NCBI RefSeq assembly: GCF_000721175.1
Contig: NZ_JOEZ01000012.1
Coordinates: 124,001 to 188,000, forward strand
Origin: Streptomyces anulatus
GTDB taxonomy: Bacteria > Actinomycetota > Actinomycetes > Streptomycetales > Streptomycetaceae
Reading direction: 5' to 3'
Length of the DNA: 64,000 nucleotides
This document shows, piece after piece, positions 7,103 to 14,699 of this stretch (positions within the stretch are counted from its first letter, which is position 1; each line of letters opens with the position of its first letter). The notes under the pieces were generated by a model that was given only the letters and a program-made list of their open reading frames with translations, made no database searches and was not told where the DNA came from. A program made the position numbers and the translations under genes.

Positions 7103-8445
7103 CGGTCCTCCTCCGGTGCGTACCAGTCGTTCCGGGTGGCCGGCATCGCGGCGGAGCCGACCGGGCCGGGCCGTACGGAGAGGATCTGGTCGACGCCCAT
7201 CCGCCGCTCCTCGAACGCGAGGGCGCCACCGACGAGGTAGAGCCGCCACACCCGCGCGGTCTCCTCCCCGGCCATGGCGACGAACTCCGCCCAGTGCTCC
7301 TCCAGCGTGCGCCGCCAGGCCTCCACCGTCAGGACGTAGTGCTCGCGCAGGGACTCGACGTCACGCACCTCCAGCCCGGCCCCCTCCAGCAGGGCGACCG
7401 TGTCGCCGAGCGGCCGCATGTGCATGTCGGGGGCGATGTACGACTCGATGAACGCGCCGCCGCCGGGCGCGGTCGTCCCCCGGGACATCTGCTGGACCAT
7501 GGCCCGGCCCCGCGGCCGGAGCACGTCGTGCAGGATCGCGGTGAACGCCGGATACTCGGCGTCGCCGACGTGCTCGCCCATCTCGATGGTGGACACCGCG
7601 TCGTACGCGCCCCGGGTCCCGGGGCGTTCCGCGATGTCCCGGTAGTCGATGTGTCGCACCTCGACGAGATCGTCGAGCCCGCGTGTCGTGACCTGCTCCC
7701 GTACGTACGCGGCCTGTTCGGCGGCGAGGGTGACGGCGGTGACCTGGACGCCGTGGCGCTCGGCCGCGTACAGGGTGAGCGAACCCCAGCCGCAGCCGAT
7801 GTCCAGCAGCCGTGCGCCGGGCCGCAGTCCGAGCTTGCGGCAGATCAGTTCCAGCTTGTCGCGCTGGGCGTCGGCCGGGCCGTAGCCGGGTGCGTCGCTG
7901 GTCCAGTAGCCGCAGGAGTACGCCATCGTCTCGTCGAGGAGCAGCGCGTAGAAGTCGTTGGACAGGTCGTAGTGGTGGCTGATCGCCGCCCGGTCGCGCG
8001 CCTTGCTGTGCAGGGCCCCGCGCAGGCCGGCGCGGGCGGCGGGGACCGGCGGGCGGGGGCCGGCCGCACCGAGGCGCAGAGCGAGGCCCGCCGCCTTGAC
8101 GCGGTCGCCGAGGGCGGGCGCGGGCGCGGTGAGGCCGCGTTCGCGCACGGCGCGGCGCATGGCCCGCAGACCGTCGCCGAGGTCGGCGTCGAGGTCGATG
8201 TCGCCGGTGATGTAGGCCTCGGCGAGGCCGAGTTCGCCCGGCTCCCACAGCAGGCGGCGCAGCGCTCTGCGGGTCCGCACATGGACGGTGGGGGCGTCGT
8301 GGGGTCCGGTCTCGCTGCCGTCCCACATCCGTACCCGGACCGGCAGTGCACCCCCGAGGAACCGCTCGATCAGCGGTTCGACGCGCTGGGCGGCCCCGGT
8401 CGGAGTACGGCGCCGGGCGGGGGGCCTGGTGGCGGCGGTGGTCAC
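7099..8445 (-). CDS. Cyclopropane-fatty-acyl-phospholipid synthase-type SAM methyltransferase (copy 1)
   Basis: A 448-aa SAM-dependent methyltransferase that should act on unsaturated phospholipid acyl chains at the membrane surface. The SAM motif is LLDIGCGWGSLTLYAAERHG. It is preceded by the family motif HHYDLSNDFYALLLDETMAYSCGYW and followed by the STIEMGEHVG segment. It has an N-terminal lipid-binding region of about 120 residues. GTG start; both ends overlap neighbours by 4 bases (GTGA), so translation is coupled. The second paralogue immediately upstream suggests two sequential or alternative methylation steps. The chemistry (cyclopropane, methyl branch or furan precursor) cannot be told from sequence. 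Confidence 0.85.
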   Translation of the reverse strand: MTTAATRPPARRRTPTGAAQRVEPLIERFLGGALPVRVRMWDGSETGPHDAPTVHVRTRRALRRLLWEPGELGLAEAYITGDIDLDADLGDGLRAMRRAVRERGLTAPAPALGDRVKAAGLALRLGAAGPRPPVPAARAGLRGALHSKARDRAAISHHYDLSNDFYALLLDETMAYSCGYWTSDAPGYGPADAQRDKLELICRKLGLRPGARLLDIGCGWGSLTLYAAERHGVQVTAVTLAAEQAAYVREQVTTRGLDDLVEVRHIDYRDIAERPGTRGAYDAVSTIEMGEHVGDAEYPAFTAILHDVLRPRGRAMVQQMSRGTTAPGGGAFIESYIAPDMHMRPLGDTVALLEGAGLEVRDVESLREHYVLTVEAWRRTLEEHWAEFVAMAGEETARVWRLYLVGGALAFEERRMGVDQILSVRPGPVGSAAMPATRNDWYAPEEDR

Positions 8446-9707
8446 GCGGTCTCCTCACGGGTCAGCAGCAGTTGCTGCACGTCCAGATAGCCGGAGCGGA
8501 AGCCCGCTTCGGAGTAGGCGAGATAGAAGGTCCACATCCGGCGGAAGACGGCGTCGAAGCCGAGGGCGTCGACCTCGGCGGCCCGTTCGGTGAACCGCTC
8601 CCGCCACAGCCGGAGCGTCTCGGCGTAGTGCGCGCCGAAGCGGATGCGCTGGGTGGTGCGCAATCGGGTGTGGCCGGTGGTGATCCGCTCCACGGCCTCG
8701 GTGGAGGGCAGCAGTCCGCCGGGGAAGATGTACTTCTGGATCCAGGTGTACGTGGAGCGGCTGGCGCGCAGCCGGTCGTCGGGCATCGTGATGGCCTGGA
8801 GGGCGATCAGGCCGCCGGGGGCGAGCAGCCGGTCCAGGGTTCCGAAGTAGACCGGCCAGAACTCCTCGCCGACCGCCTCGACCATCTCGACGCTGACGAT
8901 GGCGTCGTACTCGCCGGTGACGTGGCGGTAGTCGCTCAGCCGTACCTCGACGCGGTCCTCGTACCCGGCCTGGCGGATGCGGGTGCGGGCCAGTTCACGC
9001 TGTTCCGCGGAGAGGGTGACGGTGACGACCCGGGCGCCGCGGGCGGCCGCGCGGATGGCCAGTTCGCCCCAGCCGGTGCCGATCTCCAGGAGGCGGGTGC
9101 CCTCGGTGACCCCGGCGGCGTCCAGCAGCCGGTCGATCTTGCGGTGCTGGGCGGCGGGCAGCAGGGCGTGCTCGGCGGGGAAGCCGCGGAAGACGGCGGA
9201 GGAGTAGGAGAGCGTCTCGTCGAGGAAGAGGGCGAAGAGCTCGTTGGACAGGTCGTAGTGGTGGCTGATGTTGTCCCGGGAGCCTTCGGGGGTGTTCATC
9301 TGCGCGGCGGGCCTGCGCAACGCCCAGATGCCGCGCAGGCGTTGCAGCGGCCGGGGGACGAGGTCGGCGGCGTTGTCGGCGAGCACGGTCAGCACGCCGA
9401 CCAGTTCCGGCGCGTCCCACTCCCCCGCCATGTAGGACTCGCCGAAGCCGATGAGTCCGCTCGCGCCGATCCGCCGGAAGAAGGCGTCGGGGTCGTGGAT
9501 GTCCATGAGCGGCCCGCCGAGGCCGATGTCGTCCCTGCCCGCGAGCCGGACACGCAGGGGGAGCCGGGCGAGCGCGTGGCGGACGATGCGTTCGGCGACG
9601 GCGGTCCGGGGGCGGGAGGCCCGGGGCAGCGCGACGATGTCGGGCCAGCGTTCCGGGTCGGTCCCGGGGGTGTGTTCAGCCGGCGGCGCAGAGGTGGGAA
9701 CGGTCAC
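8442..9707 (-). CDS. Cyclopropane-fatty-acyl-phospholipid synthase-type SAM methyltransferase (copy 2, UfaA1-like)
   Basis: A 421-aa methyltransferase of the same family, only moderately similar to its neighbour. Motifs are SHHYDLSNELFALFLDET, LLEIGTGWGELAIRAAARGA for SAM binding and VSVEMVEAVGEEFWPVYFG. It occupies the position of mycobacterial ufaA1 (Rv0447c), directly downstream of the DUF1365 gene. It is joined by 4-base overlaps to both neighbours. The substrate is probably a membrane phospholipid with an unsaturated chain. The paired copies with a DUF1295 gene and an FAD oxidoreductase suggest a multi-step fatty-acid modification under SigK control. Confidence 0.85.
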   Translation of the reverse strand: MTVPTSAPPAEHTPGTDPERWPDIVALPRASRPRTAVAERIVRHALARLPLRVRLAGRDDIGLGGPLMDIHDPDAFFRRIGASGLIGFGESYMAGEWDAPELVGVLTVLADNAADLVPRPLQRLRGIWALRRPAAQMNTPEGSRDNISHHYDLSNELFALFLDETLSYSSAVFRGFPAEHALLPAAQHRKIDRLLDAAGVTEGTRLLEIGTGWGELAIRAAARGARVVTVTLSAEQRELARTRIRQAGYEDRVEVRLSDYRHVTGEYDAIVSVEMVEAVGEEFWPVYFGTLDRLLAPGGLIALQAITMPDDRLRASRSTYTWIQKYIFPGGLLPSTEAVERITTGHTRLRTTQRIRFGAHYAETLRLWRERFTERAAEVDALGFDAVFRRMWTFYLAYSEAGFRSGYLDVQQLLLTREETA

Positions 9708-10426
9708 TGCATGCCTTCCTGTGGGCAGTGAGGGGGACGGGGCCGCACGGGGAGTCCGCGCAGGTGGAGCCGGATGCCGTGCAGGCGGATCGCGGCGGAG
9801 ACGAGGACGGTGGAGAGGGGGTGGCGCAGGGCCAGGCGCACCAGTTCGCGCGGTGTGGCCGGTCGGCGGCCCCCGCGTACGGTCGCGGTGAACGGGCGGT
9901 TCCCCTCACGCTCCAGATGGACACTCAGGTCGAGACGGGGCCCGGGCTCGGGCAGCCGCATCCGGTAGCCGCCGTCCACGGGGAAGAACGGCGAGACGTA
10001 GAACTCCTTGCCGGTCACGGCCCGGTGGTCCCCGTCGGGACGCAGCAGATAGCCGTGGCGGCCGCCGTACGTGTTGTGCACCTCGGCGACGACGCAGAGG
10101 GGGCTGCCGTCGGCGCGGTGGCACCAGTAGACGGTGATCGGGTTGAAGACGTACCCGAACACCCGGGCCTGGGTGAGCATGGTGACGGTCCCGTCGCCGA
10201 GCTCCACCCCCCGCGCCCGCAGGAAGCGCTCCAGCCCGGCCCGGATGGTGGGCGCGGTACCGCCGAAGTGGTCGCGGGCGTCGAACCGGGCCAGCGGCCG
10301 CAGGGCGCGCGGCAGCCGGGGCGGCCGGTCGGGGTCGATCAGCCACAGATACGTACGGTGCCGGAACGCGTACGTCGTCGGCCGGTTCCGTACGTGCGTG
10401 ATGGTGCACGGATAGAGGGCGTTCAC
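9704..10426 (-). CDS. DUF1365 domain-containing protein
   Basis: A 240-aa member of the DUF1365 family, which is almost always found next to cyclopropane-synthase-like and FAD amine-oxidase-like genes. Seen motifs are NRPTTYAFRHRTYLWLIDPD near the start, RVFGYVFNPITVYWCH around residue 105 and GKEFYVSPFFPVDG. No activity is established for the family. The strict genomic linkage implies that it works with the adjacent oxidoreductase and methyltransferases on lipids. It overlaps both neighbours by 4 bases. The mycobacterial equivalent is Rv0448c. Confidence 0.85.
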   Translation of the reverse strand: MNALYPCTITHVRNRPTTYAFRHRTYLWLIDPDRPPRLPRALRPLARFDARDHFGGTAPTIRAGLERFLRARGVELGDGTVTMLTQARVFGYVFNPITVYWCHRADGSPLCVVAEVHNTYGGRHGYLLRPDGDHRAVTGKEFYVSPFFPVDGGYRMRLPEPGPRLDLSVHLEREGNRPFTATVRGGRRPATPRELVRLALRHPLSTVLVSAAIRLHGIRLHLRGLPVRPRPPHCPQEGMQ

Positions 10427-11697
10427 CAGGCCACCCCGAGGGCGGCGGCGGCCTCCGCCCCCGAACGGCAGCCGTCCTCGTGGAACCCCCAGCCGTGGTA
10501 CGCCCCCGCGTAGGCGGTGACGGGGCCGGACAGGGCGGGCAGCCGGGCCTGCGCGGCGACGGACTCAGGCGTGCAGACCGGGTGCTCGTAGACCATGCGG
10601 GCGCGCACGGAGTCGGGGTCGACCCGGTCGGATCCGTTCAGCGTGACCACGAAGGTCTCGGGCGCGTCGAGCCGCTGGAGCCGGTTCATGTCGTAGCTGA
10701 CGGTCACCCGGTCGGCGTCGGCGGCACAGGAGGGCATCAGGTAGTTCCAGGAGGCCTTGGCCCCCCGGGCTCGCGGCAGCAGGGCGGTGTCCGTGTGCAG
10801 CAGGGTCGGGTTGCGGGAGTACCGGAACGCGCCGAGCGTGCCGCGCTCGGCGTCGGTCGGGTCGGTGAGCAGCCGCAGCGCCTGGTCGGGGTGGGTGGCG
10901 ATGACGACGGAGTCGTACGGGGTGGTCGTGCCGTCCTCGGTGGTGACCTCGACGCCGTCCGCGTGCCGGGTGATCGCGCGCACCGGGGTCGAGGTGTGCA
11001 CGGCGGCGAGCTGCTTGACGACACGGTCGACGTAACTGCGTGACCCGCCGGTGACGGTGCGCCAGACCGGGGAGCCGCCGATGGCGAGCATGCCGTGGTG
11101 GGCGAGGAAGCGGAAGAGGTAACGGGCCGGGTAGCGCAGGGCGGTGACCGGGTCGCAGGACCAGACGGCGGAGACCATGGGGGTGAGGAAGTGGGCGTGG
11201 AAGTACGGCGAGAAGCGCCCGCGCCGGGCGAACTCCCCCAGCGTCATGTCGCTCCCGGCACTTTCCGGCAGCGCCAGCAGGGCCCGTGCGGCGCGGTGGA
11301 ACCGCGGCACCTCGGCGAGCATCCGCAGATAACGTCCGCGCACGGCGGAGCCCGGCTGCGCGAAGAGCCCGACGGGACCACGCGCCCCGGCGTACTCCAG
11401 ACCGCAGCCCTCGCAGCGTACGGACATCGACATCTCGGACTCCTGCGTGGCGACGCCGAGTTCGTCGAAGAGCCGCAGCAGACGGGGGTAGGTCCGCCGG
11501 TTGTGCACGATGAACCCCGAGTCGACGCGGTGCACCCGGCCGTCGGAAGCGTCCAGATCGTGTGTGTGGGCGTGGCCCCCGACACGGTCGTCCGCTTCGT
11601 ACAGCGTCACCTCGTGGGCGTCCCGGAGAACGTGGGCGGCGGTCAGCCCCGCCACTCCGGCTCCCACCACGGCCGTCCGCCGCCGTTCCCCTGCCAT
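10423..11697 (-). CDS. FAD-dependent oxidoreductase (amine-oxidase/desaturase-like)
   Basis: A 424-aa flavoprotein beginning with the Rossmann FAD motif VVGAGVAGLTAAHVL and the second dinucleotide motif YEADDRVGGHAHTH. It ends in the typical FAD-clamp region YAGAYHGWGFHEDGC. It resembles Rv0449c and the oxidoreductases linked to CFA synthases rather than true amine oxidases. Likely role: oxidation of the modified acyl chain, as for tuberculostearic or furan fatty acids; the exact step is inference. ATG 11697 has GGAGGGA 8 bases upstream; longer upstream readings lie in the promoter region and are rejected. It is the first gene of the leftward operon, driven by a SigK-type promoter at 11759-11786. 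Confidence 0.85.
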   Translation of the reverse strand: MAGERRRTAVVGAGVAGLTAAHVLRDAHEVTLYEADDRVGGHAHTHDLDASDGRVHRVDSGFIVHNRRTYPRLLRLFDELGVATQESEMSMSVRCEGCGLEYAGARGPVGLFAQPGSAVRGRYLRMLAEVPRFHRAARALLALPESAGSDMTLGEFARRGRFSPYFHAHFLTPMVSAVWSCDPVTALRYPARYLFRFLAHHGMLAIGGSPVWRTVTGGSRSYVDRVVKQLAAVHTSTPVRAITRHADGVEVTTEDGTTTPYDSVVIATHPDQALRLLTDPTDAERGTLGAFRYSRNPTLLHTDTALLPRARGAKASWNYLMPSCAADADRVTVSYDMNRLQRLDAPETFVVTLNGSDRVDPDSVRARMVYEHPVCTPESVAAQARLPALSGPVTAYAGAYHGWGFHEDGCRSGAEAAAALGVAW

Positions 11698-11758
11698 TCC
11701 GGCTCCCTCCGGTCCCTCAACGCGGTTCGGAGCACTGCTGGAGTGCTCCTCACCCTCC

Positions 11759-11786
11759 ATTCGTGGCCGGTGCCCGGAAGGATTGG
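11759..11786 (-). promoter_or_regulatory. SigK-type promoter of the lipid-modification operon
   Basis: Read on the minus strand: CCAATCC (11786-11780), 15-base spacer, ACGAAT (11764-11759). Same elements and spacing as the sigK promoter. The -10 ends 61 bases before the ATG of the FAD oxidoreductase. Confidence 0.7.
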
Positions 11787-11830
11787 TCGGTGGCCGACTC
11801 TGCTCCGATCGGGTGAATAGGGGACCGGGA

Positions 11831-11858
11831 CCAATCCGCCGGCCGACCGGCGCCGAAC
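11831..11858 (+). promoter_or_regulatory. Divergent SigK-type promoter facing the fasciclin gene
   Basis: CCAATCC at 11831-11837, 15-base spacer, CCGAAC at 11853-11858. It is back to back with the leftward promoter; the two -35 boxes are 44 bases apart. It reads toward the fasciclin gene at 12336 through a leader of about 470 bases. Confidence 0.65.
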
Positions 11859-12335
11859 CCCCCTGTGTGAGAGCAGACCGGAACAACGCGCGGAGGGACG
11901 GGGCACTCCGGCCCCGGCGGTCCCGCTCGGCGCGTGCCCTGGCCGCCGCGCCCGGCGGCCCGGCCGCCGGATGCGCGGTGCGCCGCCGCGTCGCCCCGGT
12001 ACGCCGTACGGATCCGGCCGGCGCCGGTCCCCGCGGCGTCCGGGGCGGGGCGGTGGGCCCGTCGGTGGTTCCGGTCCGCGGTGCGGCCGGGGGCGTGACA
12101 CCGCCGGGACGGCCGGGGAGCCGTCCGGGCGGTTCACCGCCGCCGGCCGTGGTGCCGCAGGAGCCGCAGGAGTGCGGTCCCTCCTGGTCGGACGGCTCGT
12201 CCCGGCGCCGGGTCCGTCTCCCGCGGCTGGGGAGACGGACCGCGCGGCGCCGACCGAACGGCGGTCGGCACCACCCTCCCATCTCTCACCCCCACTCAGC
12301 TCTTCGCACCACACCTTCGATTCAGGAGAAACGCC
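11859..12335 (+). other. Gene-poor leader upstream of the fasciclin gene
   Basis: A 477-base stretch with no convincing gene. One frame open from GTG 11867 encodes only Arg/Pro/Gly-rich low-complexity sequence and runs into the fasciclin gene out of frame. The region holds the strong hairpin at 12211-12241 and a weaker dyad CCGACC / GGTCGG near 12250-12268. It may be a long 5' leader, a short non-coding transcript, or decayed sequence. Confidence 0.4.
12211..12241 (+). terminator. Strong hairpin ahead of the fasciclin gene
   Basis: GGTCCGTCTCC (12211-12221) pairs perfectly with GGAGACGGACC (12231-12241) around a 9-base loop. It ends 94 bases before the ATG at 12336. It could terminate or attenuate transcripts starting at the 11831-11858 promoter. 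Confidence 0.5.
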
Positions 12336-12983
12336 ATGAACACGCTCCTCTTCCGCCGCGCGGCCGTCGCCGTGTCCGCAGCAGCCGTGCTGCCGCTGAC
12401 GCTGACCGCCTGCTCGTCGGACGATTCCTCCAAGGACTCGGCGGCAGGCTCGACGCCCAGCGCGTCCGCGCCGGCGAGCCCTTCGGCCGATGACTCGATG
12501 ACCACAAACGAGCCGTTCGGCCCGGCCTGTTCGTCGGTGCCGAAGGAAGGCGCGGGCTCGTTCGACGGCATGGCGAAGGACCCGGTCGCCACGGCGGCCT
12601 CGAACAACGAGGAGCTGTCGACGCTGGTGGCCGCCGTGAAGCAGGCCGGCCTGGTCGACACGCTCAACAACGCCGAGAACATCACGGTGTTCGCCCCGAC
12701 CAACGACGCCTTCGCGAAGATCCCGAAGGCCGACCTGGACGCGCTGCTGGCGAACAAGGCCGAGCTCACCAAGGTCCTCACCTACCACGTGGTGGGCGAG
12801 AAGCTGACGCCGCAGCAGCTGGAGAAGGGCTCCTTCGACACCCTGGAGAAGAGCACGCTGACGACGGCCGGCTCGGGCTCCGAGTACACCGTGAACGACT
12901 CCTCGAAGGTCGTCTGCGGCAACGTCCCGACCGCCAACGCGACGGTCTACATCGTCGACACGGTCCTGATGCCCCCGAAGTAA
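12336..12983 (+). CDS. Fasciclin-domain lipoprotein, MPT70/MPT83-like
   Basis: A 215-aa secreted lipoprotein. Signal peptide 1-25 ends in the lipobox LTAC with lipidation at Cys26, followed by a Ser/Ala/Asp-rich linker. A single FAS1 domain fills residues 75-215. Several segments match my recollection of mycobacterial MPT70/MPT83 closely: FGPAC, DPVATAASNNEELSTL, NITVFAPTNDAFAKIP, LTYHVVGEKL and the end TANATVYIVDTVLMPPK. Two cysteines (in FGPAC and VVCG) can form the disulfide seen in MPT70. AGGAGA precedes the ATG. In M. tuberculosis these proteins are the best-known SigK products, so adjacency here to the SigK island is significant. Function: probably adhesion or cell-surface binding. Confidence 0.88.
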   Translation: MNTLLFRRAAVAVSAAAVLPLTLTACSSDDSSKDSAAGSTPSASAPASPSADDSMTTNEPFGPACSSVPKEGAGSFDGMAKDPVATAASNNEELSTLVAAVKQAGLVDTLNNAENITVFAPTNDAFAKIPKADLDALLANKAELTKVLTYHVVGEKLTPQQLEKGSFDTLEKSTLTTAGSGSEYTVNDSSKVVCGNVPTANATVYIVDTVLMPPK

Positions 12984-13006
12984 CCCCCCTGGTCCCCCAC
13001 GGAGGC

Positions 13007-13028
13007 GGGGGGGGGGGGGGGGGGGGGG
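13007..13028 (+). repeat. 22-base G homopolymer
   Basis: An uninterrupted run of 22 G residues between the fasciclin gene and a truncated ADP-ribosylglycohydrolase. It may be an assembly artefact at a hard-to-sequence C/G run, or a real slippage tract. C-rich stretches at 12984-12999 could pair with it as the fasciclin terminator. Confidence 0.9.
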
Positions 13029-13897
13029 AGTTCGGCCCCGCCGGGGTGTTCTCCGCCCGCTTCCCGGACGGCGTCGGGACGCTGTGCGGAGGCGGCGGCT
13101 GGGATCCGGGAGAGGCTACGGACGACACGCAGATGGCCGTGCTGGTCGGGGAGTCGCTGCTGGAACACGGCGGCCTGGACCTGCCGGACGTGTTCGACCG
13201 GTTCCGGCGGTGGGCTGCGGGCGGACCGAAGGACATCGGCCTGCAGACCGAGGACGTGCTGACCAACGGGGAGCCGTGGGACCTGGCGGCGGCGCTGCAC
13301 TTCCAGCTCAACGGGCGGGCCGCGGGCAACGGTTCACTGATGCGTGCGACAACGCCGGCGGTGTACTTCGCGCACGCCGGGCGCCCGGCGACGATGGCGG
13401 CGGCCCGCCGGATCGCGGCGCTGACCCACGGCGACCGGGCGGCCTGGGAAGGGACCGCCGTCTTCCACGAGCTGGTCCGGGTGGCACTGACGGGCGACGA
13501 TCCGCTCGCCGCCGTCCCCGGGGCACTGGCCGAGGTGCACGCCGATCACCGGGCCCGCTGGGCGACGGTGCTGGCACCCGACTGGCACCCCGGCCTGGCG
13601 ACCGAGTTCAACGGTGCGGTGTGGCCCTGCCTGGGCACCGCGCTCTGGGCGCTGCGCACGACGGGCACCTTCGAGCGGGCCCTGGCGTCCGCCGTCGACG
13701 TGGGCGGCGACACCGACACGGTGGCGGCCGTGACGGGCGGTCTGGCGGGAGCGGTGTACGGCATCGGCGCGGTCCCGGACCGCTGGACCGATCCCCTGCA
13801 CGTGCCGCTGCCCGGCTACGGGGACCGTCGCCTGGCCACGGCGGACCTCCTCACCCTCGCCGCCCGGCTGGACACCGAGGGTCCCCGGGCCACCTGA
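13028..13897 (+). pseudogene. ADP-ribosylglycohydrolase family protein, 5'-truncated
   Basis: Homologous coding sequence begins directly at the end of the G-tract (EFGPAGVFSARF) and is intact to TGA at 13897. It contains the metal-site motif GEATDDTQM and the C-terminal GGDTDTVAAVTGGLAGAVYG that bind two Mg ions in DraG-type ADP-ribosylhydrolases. The usual first 30-40 residues, with a GLALGDALG-type motif and the start codon, are missing. GTG 13046 would give a 283-aa product without them. Either the native 5' end was lost in assembly or the gene is broken. The intact family removes ADP-ribose from proteins or small molecules in the cytoplasm. Confidence 0.8.
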
Positions 13898-14027
13898 GAA
13901 TCCCGCCCAGTGATATCGCCCTAAATATGCACATAAGCACCAGATAAGGGCACTATGGAGGTGAGGGCGCCCGCCGCATCCATCCGCACGGCGGTGGGGC
14001 CTGCGGATACGAAGGAGACGAAATCTC

Positions 14028-14465
14028 ATGAGCAACGTCTCACACCCGAGGAGCGACATATCGGGCCACCCCGATGCCTCCGAAATGCGTGCGCGGTACG
14101 ACCGCGTGATGGGCGGTCGTGATGTGGCACTGGTGGACGCGCCGGTGTTCCTCGTCGGTCTCTACTGCGCCGTTTCCCCGTGGGTGCTCGACTTCACGGC
14201 CAGCCAGCCGGCCCTGGTGACGCACAACCTGGTGCTGGGTATCGCCATCGCCGTACTGGCCCTCGGCTTCACCGTGATGCCCGAGCGCATGGCCGGCCTG
14301 AGCTGGGCGCTCTGCGCGATCGGTGCGTGGATCATCGTGTCGAGCTGGGTGGTGGGCAGCAGTCCCGACACCGGGATCGTGATCAGCAACATCGTCGTCG
14401 GCGGACTGGCGGTCCTGCTGGGCCTCGTCTTCGCGGGAGCCGCGGCCAAGAGCCGAAGCACCTGA
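14028..14465 (+). CDS. SPW-repeat membrane protein
   Basis: A 145-aa membrane protein with a soluble N-terminus of about 45 residues and four hydrophobic segments (about 46-62, 68-85, 93-110, 118-138). It carries the defining SPW motif (AVSPWVLDF) and a degenerate second copy (VSSWVVG), as in the SPW repeat family. The function of the family is unknown. GGAGACG lies before the ATG. The 130-base upstream gap is AT-richer than its surroundings (ATATCGCCCTAAATATGC around 13912), so a promoter is likely there. It is not obviously in an operon. Confidence 0.85.
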   Translation: MSNVSHPRSDISGHPDASEMRARYDRVMGGRDVALVDAPVFLVGLYCAVSPWVLDFTASQPALVTHNLVLGIAIAVLALGFTVMPERMAGLSWALCAIGAWIIVSSWVVGSSPDTGIVISNIVVGGLAVLLGLVFAGAAAKSRST

Positions 14466-14493
14466 CCACGACGCACGCCGTCACCCCGACAAG

Positions 14494-14545
14494 CTCCGCC
14501 CCGCTCCAGCCCCTCCGCGTTCGAGGAACGGAGTCCGGGGCGGAG
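14494..14545 (+). terminator. Terminator of the SPW gene
   Basis: Outer stem CTCCGCCCCG (14494-14503) with CGGGGCGGAG (14536-14545), inner stem CTCCG / CGGAG (14513-14517 / 14529-14533). GTCCGGGGCGGAG recurs near 14580 as a partial copy. Confidence 0.6.
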
Positions 14546-14652
14546 TAGCGTTTCGGGAAGGGGCGTCTTCTGAGCGGGGTCCGGGGCGGAGCGCCGCTTC
14601 CGGGGGGGTGGGCAGGGGAGCAAGCCCGCCGCAGGCGGCAGGCCCCGCCCGA

Positions 14653-14699
14653 CCACCGCCCGGTCACCCGACACCACGGCCCACCGCCCGTCACCCGAC
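14653..14699. repeat. Short direct repeat at the 3' end of helY
   Basis: CCACCGCCCG-(G)-TCACCCGAC occurs at 14653-14672 and again, one base shorter, at 14681-14699, where it overlaps the last codons of helY. It probably reflects local slippage duplication; no function is apparent. Confidence 0.5.

Noticed and set aside
11698..12282. Long N-terminal extension of the FAD oxidoreductase
   Set aside because: The extension crosses two SigK-type promoters and is low complexity; the Rossmann motif begins a few residues after ATG 11697.
11867..12493. Plus-strand frame starting at a leaderless-type GTG just after the SigK-type promoter
   Set aside because: The product is Arg/Pro/Gly-rich low complexity and runs into the fasciclin gene in another frame. 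Kept only as a possibility in the leader description.
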